The translations under genes were made by a program, and so were the position numbers. Of a stretch of DNA of 25,487 nt, positions 18,480-25,487 are shown one piece after another (position 1 is the first letter of the stretch; each line of letters starts with the position of its first letter). This DNA is from Coprinopsis marcescibilis (Eukaryota; Basidiomycota; Agaricomycetes; Agaricales; Psathyrellaceae), in assembly GCA_004369085.1 (NCBI GenBank), contig ML210454.1:1-25487 (forward strand), in the 5' to 3' direction. The notes under the pieces were generated by a model. That model ran no database searches. It was not told where the DNA came from and saw nothing but the letters and a program-made list of their open reading frames with translations.

Positions 18480-19792
18480 ATGGTTCACATTTCCCTTACA
18501 TCACTTGCTTTTGGAGTCGCGATTTTTTCTTCGGCTCTTGCGTTCCCAACATACGAGCCACTCGGCTTGAGTGAGAGGCAGCTGACTGAAGCCGCGTCGA
18601 ATAAAGGCGGCCCCGGCGCCAAAGTGCCTCCACCACCACCTGGTCCGCCATCGTTCACTGGCACCAAACTCGTCGATGACGCCAAACATCCTTGGCAGCC
18701 CACTCGACCAGGTGACATCCGAGGACCTTGTCCCGGTCTTAACACCCTTGCCTCACATGGCGTGAGTCCCATGTTTATGATATAATCGGAGAATGTCGTT
18801 CACTGACTGCTCTAGTATCTACCTAGGGACGGCGTTGCCAGTCCAGAACAGATCATCAAGGCAGTTCAAGAAGGCTTCAACATGGAAAGCGAGCTAGCCA
18901 GGTTCACGACTTATATCGCTCATTTACTCGACGGTAATCCCATCACCGATCTGCTCAGCATTGGGGGTAAGACTCCTAGGACTGGGCCTGATCCTCCTCG
19001 CCCTGCAATCGTCGGCGGAATTAGCAATCATGGCACCTTCGAGGGCGACGGTAGCATGACCAGAGGTCAGTTCTCCTGTTAAAACGCAGAGTTTGGAAAT
19101 CTAAAATCCTGATCTTCAAATCCAGCCGATGCGTTCTTTGGTGATAATTCTGCTTTCAATCCCGCCCTATTCGAAGAGGTGTGTACACACTCATCCCCCG
19201 GATTGAGCCTCCTCTGACAAATATATAGTTTAAAGGCTTCAGCAACAGATTCGGTGGCGGTTTCTACAACCTCACCGTCGCGGCAGAGCTGCGCTTCCAC
19301 CGCATCCAGGAATCCATCGCAAACAACCCACAGTTTTCCATCGTCGGATTCCGCCACCTCACGCTATACGCTGAAGCAGCCTTTCCGGTCACTCTGTTCG
19401 TTGATGGGAGGAAGACTGGCGCTCAAGCTGGACACCTAGATATGCGGTCCGCCGAAAGTTTCTTCAAGGATATGCGATTCCCGAAGGGATTCTTTCGTGC
19501 TGCGCAGCCTAGTGGTACTGACCCTTCCCAAGAGATCTTTGAGGCACATCCCACTGTCCCTGGAAGGAATGTTGCTGGTGTCAACACCTTCACTCCAGAT
19601 ACCAGCCTGGGCAGTTTTACCGACTCCTGCGCATTCTACACCCAGTTTGCTAACAAGACTATCAAGGGCTTGTATCCCAACCCAACCGGTGTCCTTCGTC
19701 GCAACTTGAACATCAACCTCAACTTTTTCTACCAGTCCCTTGGCGGTGGATCCGAAAGCTGCCCGCAAGTCTTCCCCTATGGCCAGAACTGA
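18480..19792 (+). CDS. Unspecific peroxygenase (heme-thiolate peroxidase), secreted, long type
   Basis: Predicted 382-aa extracellular enzyme that uses H2O2 to insert oxygen into C-H and C=C bonds and aromatic rings. Exons: 18480-18761, 18816-19065, 19126-19178, 19229-19792. Residues 1-21 are a signal peptide ending ALA; a proline-rich stretch (about 51-57) precedes the catalytic part. The PCP motif (83-85) supplies Cys84 as the proximal heme thiolate. EGD (170-172) with Ser174 fits the magnesium-binding site. Arg237 and Glu244, spaced seven apart in GFRHLTLYAE, match the Arg-Glu acid-base pair of long-type enzymes such as that of Agrocybe aegerita, as I know them. Cys329 and Cys373 fit the C-terminal disulfide of that subgroup, and the protein ends in the typical CPQVFPYG-like tail. 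N-glycosylation sites are visible (e.g. Asn209-Leu-Thr). All key residues are present, so an active enzyme is expected. No partner gene is adjacent. Confidence 0.93.
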
Positions 19793-21318
19793 GCTAGTAC
19801 ATCTGTTTCACGGACCCAATAATTGTATTCTCTTATTTATTTATTTAGAGTTCTTCTCTTACCTGTTGACTGTGGTACAATAAGAATCTCCGTTTTTAAT
19901 ATCCTTCGTTGTCGGTAGTCTTGAATTCCCTGCAGGTGAAGTTGAGAGATGACAGATTCGATTTGGAGTCGACCCGGAGTCCTGAGCATGAGGATCGAAT
20001 TCGTCGTCGACCTCACAGGCTGTCGATCATCGATAAAACTTCGGCCTTTGCCGAGTGCACTCTCATTGCAATTTGCAACGGGGGCGCCGAGGCCATTGAC
20101 ACCGTTCTTCAGGAAATCCGACCTCGGTTTATCACGATCCATGATTCGGATGAAGTTGCGATGAGTCCCACGCACAACGTGAATCGTAGTAGTGTTGTCC
20201 TACCAGTGTACTTGCACAACATGTACTTAGCCTTGTCTATGACATCTTTTTTCGCGGAAAATTCCCCAAGCATAGACACTGTGTGCATTCGCAAATGCAT
20301 AAGCACAGTTCCTTGATGGGATCAGTCTGCAAACACTGCTTAGACAGACTCACAGGTCACTTGTACAGCACCAGTTTGTGCGAAGCATGCTGATCTATTG
20401 TGTGGTCCAGCCCCGAGTATATTAAAATTAAATAAAGTGCAGGTGTAGATTTAGTCAAAATTTCAAACTCGGGGGAAACGGCGGGCGTCGGGATCCCACG
20501 GACAACCAATTAGTACGTGACGTAAGGTTTGAAGGACGTTCCGGACGATTTGTTACTTGGGATTTCACAAACGAGAATTTGCTTTCGTTACATTTACCAT
20601 GATTCTGACACTTGCACATACAACACAGATCTATTGTAGAGGTCATAGGTAGGCAGGTAGTATAATTTACATATGGACAAGAGTGCGAGTGGGTGCCTCC
20701 ATCAGTCAGCCCCGTTCGCGCGCACCTGTCCAAGATAACAAACCCACCGTCGATACATTCAGATGGGATCCATTGTTATTAGTCTCTCTGCTCAACCTTG
20801 TATCCATTGCCAGACTCTGCACTCAGCCAGACGAGAAGACTGACACTATTATATTACCCCCCTGATCAGTTTGTACTTGCTTACATGTTCTGCTCATGAA
20901 TCTTCGTGTTTGGACTTCAAGAGTCTAGAGTCTATGATGTCTGGAATATACAAAGCTTGGGAACCCTCCCTTTATGTGCTTTGTATGGTGCTGTCATAGT
21001 CTTGGTGCTGGAACACTGTTGTCAAATAAAGGTTATTCAAGACCTGTAGCTGCTAACTCTAATATTCACATGGTTGGATACATAAGAAAGGAGTGTTTGG
21101 GCAAAGGGTATGACTGGGAAGGCTAAATGAAGAGCTGTCTGATGTCGTGATCAATGGCCGGTCAACTATAGATGGTAAGGAGATGTTGTTTAACCACTAA
21201 GATCCCCACAATGTCAGCAAAATTTGAGAGGGAGTTAATTAATGCCTAGGAAGCTTGAAGATAGGACATGTTCAGACCTTGGATCTATATAAGTACTACA
21301 TCTGATACATACAGGAAC
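19793..21318. other. Intergenic region left of the retrotransposon
   Basis: About 1.5 kb. The first part is the 3' flank of the peroxygenase gene. From about 20870 the sequence becomes AT-richer and resembles old transposon debris, but no terminal repeats or coding motifs can be named. Frames at 19837-20316 on both strands show no family signature. Confidence 0.4.
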
Positions 21319-21825
21319 TGTTACACCGCCTTCAACGGTGGAACATGAAGGAGGATATGTGTTGACAGAAGATGAGTGTTATCAGATTCAGATGGACTAT
21401 TTCCGAAGGATGGGTTTGTTTGATTATGAATCAGTAGATACCCCTGACCATCAATCCAGAACTTGGGGGTATTTTTAGGAAGATAAGAAGATATGATGTA
21501 TGACATATTGTTTTTCTTATTTAGATACAATAACGGATGGAACTTATCGATAACGATTGATAAGAGATAAGAATAGTTTATTTAAACTTACCTAGTTGGG
21601 TAGTTGTACTTTAGTTTCAATCTTGTTTCCCTTTTATCACTCGATAGTTAGTGAAAAAGACTTTTGTTAGTCTTCTTGTCGATGAATCGTCTTACTTGAA
21701 AACTCCAGGAACTCAATCGTCTTGACGTTAGTCATCTCGACTCTCTCGATCAACTCGATCAACTCGACTCAATCGCAAACTATCAACGAACGACTAAGGC
21801 GTATTATTCGCCTTGCATTGTAACA
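21319..21825 (+). repeat. 5' LTR of Ty3/gypsy retrotransposon (507 bp)
   Basis: The repeat starts TGTTACA and ends TGTAACA, the expected short inverted ends of an LTR. It directly precedes the priming site and gag. TATTTAAA at 21579-21586 fits the U3 promoter. The self-primer match places the start of R near 21613, about 27 bp beyond the TATA-like box, so U3 would be 21319-21612. The partner LTR lies outside the window, so the boundary was inferred from the ends and from downstream features. The five bases GGAAC just before it are the candidate target duplication. Confidence 0.75.
21579..21586 (+). promoter_or_regulatory. TATA-like box in LTR U3
   Basis: TATTTAAA lies 27 bp upstream of the inferred transcript start at 21613, the usual distance. 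Confidence 0.5.
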
Positions 21826-21826
21826 G

Positions 21827-21838
21827 AAGATTGAAACT
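21827..21838 (+). other. Self-priming primer binding site
   Basis: AAGATTGAAACT, starting one base after the LTR, is the perfect reverse complement of AGTTTCAATCTT at 21613-21624 inside the LTR. In Tf1/sushi-type elements the first bases of the transcript fold back to this site and prime minus-strand synthesis instead of a tRNA. The 12-bp match, its position and the TATA-like box ahead of 21613 all agree with that mechanism. Confidence 0.7.
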
Positions 21839-22236
21839 TTTCAAAACACAACCTCGTAGATCGAGACGAGGACCTATTGCCAAAAACAGCCAACTACGAA
21901 CAAACCAGAAACATCGGACCAACCCGAAGATCGGCAGAACCACCAACGGTAGCTGCACCATACTCAAAAGACACAGATCGAGCAGCTATCAAATGATTGA
22001 CATCTGATAAAGGAAAACAATGACTGGAATTTGACCCAACATACGAACAAGACGAAACAGAAACAGAACCAACCGGACAGACCCCACCAGAACAAGAACA
22101 ATTCCAATTGAATATTGAACCGTCACAAACGATCCTTGAACAATATCAAGAAGCCGAACAATGACAACGGGTGCAAGAAATCGCCCAACTAAACTACGAA
22201 GAAGAACAGAAATTCGTGAATTATCAACCAGAAACC

Positions 22237-23223
22237 ATGGCTGAAGAAGGAACATCTGTGCGAAAGACCACAACAAAGAAAGACAAAGATGAAGAAATCA
22301 AAGGCATGTGGAAACCCTCCAAATTCAATGGAAACCAAAACAAATACAAAGGATGGTTGGAAGAGGTCGTCCTCTACATTCTAGCAAACCCAGAATGGAG
22401 CAACAACAAAAAAATCCTCTTCACCCTTTCCTATATGATCGGAGGAACCGCCGCCGACTGGAAGCGAACCTTCATAAACAAAGGCCGAATAGGAGATCAG
22501 ATCCAACTAGGAACCTGGCTCAACTTTCAGAAGAAACTCAACGCTTCATTCTACGAAAAAGAAAGGGCAGACATTGCGTTCCAACAACTGAAGAACCTCA
22601 AGAAGAACTGGAAGGACTTGGGCGAAGATTTCGTCAATACCTTTAAAAACAAATTAGCAGAAACCGATTATCGACCCGATCTCAACGATCCTGCCGATCC
22701 CGCCAACAGAATCATTACCGACATCTTCCGAAGCACTCTCGATAACAACACACTCGAGAAAATTTGGAATCGAGCCACCAAACCGGCCGATCTCAAGATG
22801 TGGTACGAATCCATTATCAAAGTGTCCAACGACCAAAGGATGCTTCAACTCATGAAGAAAGGAATCCAATCCTTCTTGAGAACAACCACCAAAACCAGTG
22901 AAGATTACGGAGTACCAATGGATATCGACTCGTTCAACACAAAAAAACCCTTCGTCCGACTTCCCAAAATGACAGACGCCATACGAGAAGAATGCATCCG
23001 AAAAGGATTATGCTTCTTTTGCCGCAAGGCAGGACATGCCTTGAACGCATGCCCCGCCAAACCGAAAGACGGGAACAAACCCCGAAACACGTGGAAACCT
23101 CGAAACGAACCTGGTTCCTCTTCCGGAACCAACGAAAACAAGAAATACACTGGAACTGCTGCTTTTAAATCGGTTCAACAAATTCTCAGTAACATGGACC
23201 CCGAAGAATGTGAAAAATTCTAA
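22237..23223 (+). CDS. gag: Retrotransposon Gag (capsid and CCHC zinc knuckle)
   Basis: Capsid and nucleocapsid protein of the retroelement. The first good ATG is at 22237 (context ACCATGG), giving 328 aa. The same frame runs upstream through coding-like sequence rich in Glu, Gln, Thr and Pro to about 21850, but is cut by TGA at 21994, 22021 and 22162. The central part (GGTAADW through the Trp/Lys-rich helices) matches the retrotransposon gag family. Near the end a CX2CX4HX4C knuckle (CFFCRKAGHALNAC, about 23008-23050) binds nucleic acid. The frame ends TAA at 23221-23223; ten more sense codons follow before another TAA, so the original end may have been slightly later. The pol frame is offset relative to gag. 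Confidence 0.82.
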   Translation: MAEEGTSVRKTTTKKDKDEEIKGMWKPSKFNGNQNKYKGWLEEVVLYILANPEWSNNKKILFTLSYMIGGTAADWKRTFINKGRIGDQIQLGTWLNFQKKLNASFYEKERADIAFQQLKNLKKNWKDLGEDFVNTFKNKLAETDYRPDLNDPADPANRIITDIFRSTLDNNTLEKIWNRATKPADLKMWYESIIKVSNDQRMLQLMKKGIQSFLRTTTKTSEDYGVPMDIDSFNTKKPFVRLPKMTDAIREECIRKGLCFFCRKAGHALNACPAKPKDGNKPRNTWKPRNEPGSSSGTNENKKYTGTAAFKSVQQILSNMDPEECEKF

Positions 23224-23243
23224 GACGAGCTCGAGAAGAATGA

Positions 23244-25487
23244 GGGTTTTACCTAAGGAGGTCTATACCAACTGTAGCACCTCCTAAGATAGTACGGTCT
23301 GTCCTATATGCCGATCCATCCAATATGACTTTGATTTTTCCCACAACATTGTCATTTAACGAAAAGAACGGACCTGAAAACATTGGAACCACCACTCTCG
23401 ACGATTGCGGAGCAGACGATCAATTTATTGATCAGAACTACGCATGAAAGATAAAAATTCCCCTCACTCGACTCACTACTCTGATCCCTGCACGAAACGT
23501 CAACGGTACCCTAAACAAGAATGGTACTATCCGATTCTATGCAGACGCACACATCACAATCCATGGACGCCGCTTCAAAGAACGATTTTACATCACTGGT
23601 CTCGGACAAGAAAAGATCATCCTCGGAGCACCCTGGCTTCGAAAGACAAATCCTTTGATCGATTGGAAGAACAGAACACTCGCTTGGAGAACAAAGGAAC
23701 TTTCGAAGATTACACAAGCTCTTCTCAAGTACCTTTGAACCAAGAAAATGAAGAAACAGACAGACCCTACACAGGAAGACATTGACACGGCCCTCTTGCG
23801 TGATTTTCAAGGAAAAGAAAGTCCTCATCTCAGAACAATCTGGATTCGAGCCAAATCAACTATCGCACAAGAACTAGCAGTTGCTGAAGACACTTCGGCC
23901 CTTACCTTGGAACAACAAATACCGGAGGAATATCACGACTACATGGACATTTTTGACAAGAAGAAAGCCGATTGATTTCCTGACTCGAAACCTTGGGATC
24001 ACAAAATCGAGTTAAAAGACGGCTTCATTCCCAAATCATTCAAAACGTACAATCTTACTCTGGACGAACAAAAAGAATTGGAGAAGTTTATTCAGGAAAA
24101 TCTTGTCAAAATGTATATCCGACCCTTGCAATCCCTGAACGCCGCCCCTTTCTTCTTCGTCAAAAAGAAACCAATTGTCAAAGATGGAAAAGTAAAAACC
24201 CCTCTTCGACCCTGTCAGGACTATCGCTATCTCAACGAATGGACGATCAAGAACGCCTATCCACTCCCACTCATCACCAAACTCCTGGACAAACTAAAAG
24301 GAGCAAAGTATTTCACTAAACTGGACGTGCGATGGGGTTACAACAACATTCGGATCAGAGACGGCAATCAATGGAAGGCGGCATTTAAAACAAACTTGGG
24401 ACTATTCGAACCAACAGTCATGTTTTTTGGCATGTGCAATTCCCTGGCAACGTTTCAAGCAATGATGGACCACATCTTCGACAAACTCAAGATGGAAGGA
24501 TGCTGTATCATCATCTACATGGACGACATTCTCATCTTCACAAAAACCAAGGAGAAGATGATTGAATACATGCGAAAAACCCTCCAAGTGCTCAAGGATA
24601 ACGACCTTTACTTGAATCCAGAAAAATGTCAATTTTGTCAAACCCGTATCGAATACCTTGGTATGATTATCGAAGAAGGACAAATTTCCATGGATCCCAA
24701 GAAGGTTGCTGGAATTCAAGACTGGCCCGCTCCGAAAACCGTGAAACAAGTACGATCCTTTTTAGGATTTGGAAATTTCTATCAAAGATTCATTCGCGGA
24801 TATTTGGAACTGGAAAAATCAATGAATGAACTCCTTCAAAAGGGAGTATCGTTCGAATGGACACCTCAACGTCAAACAACATTCAACACTTTGAAACAAT
24901 GATTCACCGAACAACCAGTCTTGATCATGCCTGACTTGGAAAGACCCTTCCAAGTCGAATGCGACACTTTTAAATATGCTACCGGAGCCGTTCTCACCCA
25001 ATGCGATGCCAACGGAGCCTGACACCCAGTCTCCTTCATATCGAAGACACTCACGCCAACCGAACGCAATTACGAGATATATGATCGAGAACTTTTGGCT
25101 CTTATCCGAGCCTTCACTGAATAGCGACACTATTTGATGGGAGCTCAACATCCAATCGAAGTATTATCCGACCACAAAAATCTCTCCTACTTCCAAGAAA
25201 CACGAAAACTGAATCGACGACAGGCAAGATGGTATACGTTCCTCACGGAATTCAACTATCGATTCAACTACACACCCGGAAGCAAAATGGTACAATCAGA
25301 CGCACTCTCTCAATGACCGGATCACCTCCCGGAACACAGCGATCATGACAACGAAGACATGATTCTCCTTTTGGAAGAACAATTTCCAAAAGAAGTCAAG
25401 TTAAACTTGATGAATGTCGATTTGCTGGCACGAATTCTGGATCAACCAGAAGAAAACTTTGACGTCGGAATGGCAGACAAAATACAA
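23244..25487 (+). pseudogene. pol: Retrotransposon Pol (PR-RT-RNase H), interrupted by stops, partial
   Basis: One continuous frame from about 23244 to the window end, with no frameshift that I can see but seven stops: TGA at 23445, 23736, 23973, 24900, 25020 and 25314, TAG at 25122. Domains in order: aspartic protease (LDDCGADDQFI near 23397, then ILGAPWLRKTNP near 23619); reverse transcriptase (about 24080-24800; LDVRWGYNNIRI, PTVMFFGMCNSLATFQ, the catalytic YMDD near 24520, and FLGFGNFYQRFI); RNase H (about 24930-25310; [28 protein letters not shown], ending in SDALSQ). The protease core is DCG rather than the usual DSG or DTG. Connection to integrase begins before the window ends. The stops make this copy inactive unless read through. 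Confidence 0.85.

Larger units (their letters stand above)
21319..25487 (+). mobile_element. Ty3/gypsy LTR retrotransposon, decayed, runs off window
   Basis: Order of parts: LTR, priming site, gag, protease, reverse transcriptase, RNase H; integrase and the 3' LTR lie beyond the window. The PR-RT-RH order with YMDD marks it as Ty3/gypsy rather than copia, although the definitive test (RT before integrase) is only partly visible. The coding sequence is A-rich and unlike the host genes. Both main reading frames carry stop codons, so this copy is not autonomous. Confidence 0.9.

Noticed and set aside
23445..25316. Recoding of TGA as a sense codon in pol
   Set aside because: TGA stands in for both Arg and Trp positions and a TAG is also present, which fits mutation better than a single recoded meaning; host genes end normally with TGA.

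Overview
The window looks like genomic DNA from a basidiomycete fungus, most likely an agaricomycete. Genes are split by many 41-96 bp GT-AG introns with CTAAC/CTGAC-like branch sites, and promoters carry TATAAA boxes. The recognisable families (heme-thiolate peroxygenase, NACHT-ankyrin NLR, AIG1-like P-loop GTPases with coiled coils, DUF6533-like membrane proteins) are typical of that group. No rRNA, tRNA or CRISPR was recognised. Gene models below were spliced by eye from splice sites, frame and family motifs; for each main model the exon lengths sum to a multiple of three.

Layout. 1-3.9 kb: two small secreted cysteine-rich genes (A on +, 396-878; B on -, 3337-3787) share one six-cysteine CC framework and identical intron phases. 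Between them lie a broken minus-strand copy, a probable plus-strand remnant and a complete 599-bp hAT-type MITE with an 8-bp target duplication. 5.5-6.1 kb (-): an unknown four-helix membrane protein. 6.7-7.5 kb (-): a doubtful membrane-protein remnant. 8.7-11.7 kb (+): a nine-exon NLR with NACHT ATPase and ankyrin repeats. 11.9-12.6 kb (+): a 5'-truncated DUF6533-like membrane gene. 13.1-16.5 kb (-): two tandem AIG1-like GTPases, one with Arg in place of the P-loop Lys and an RE-rich coiled coil, the other with a canonical P-loop and an acidic tail. 18.5-19.8 kb (+): a secreted unspecific peroxygenase. 21.3 kb to the window end (+): a Ty3/gypsy retrotransposon with one 507-bp LTR, gag, protease, reverse transcriptase and RNase H, running off the window. 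It appears self-primed like Tf1 and is broken by stop codons but few or no indels.

How the genes may work together. The NLR and the two GTPases are sensor-type NTPases lying tail to tail, between secreted products (knottin-like peptides, peroxygenase) on either side. This resembles an accessory, defence- or interaction-type neighbourhood with gene duplication, decay and transposon insertion. A joint function is inference only. The most novel items are the paired six-cysteine peptide genes, whose introns lie at or beside the cysteine codons (one exon is only 4 nt), the Arg P-loop GTPase, and the substitution-only decay of the retroelement.
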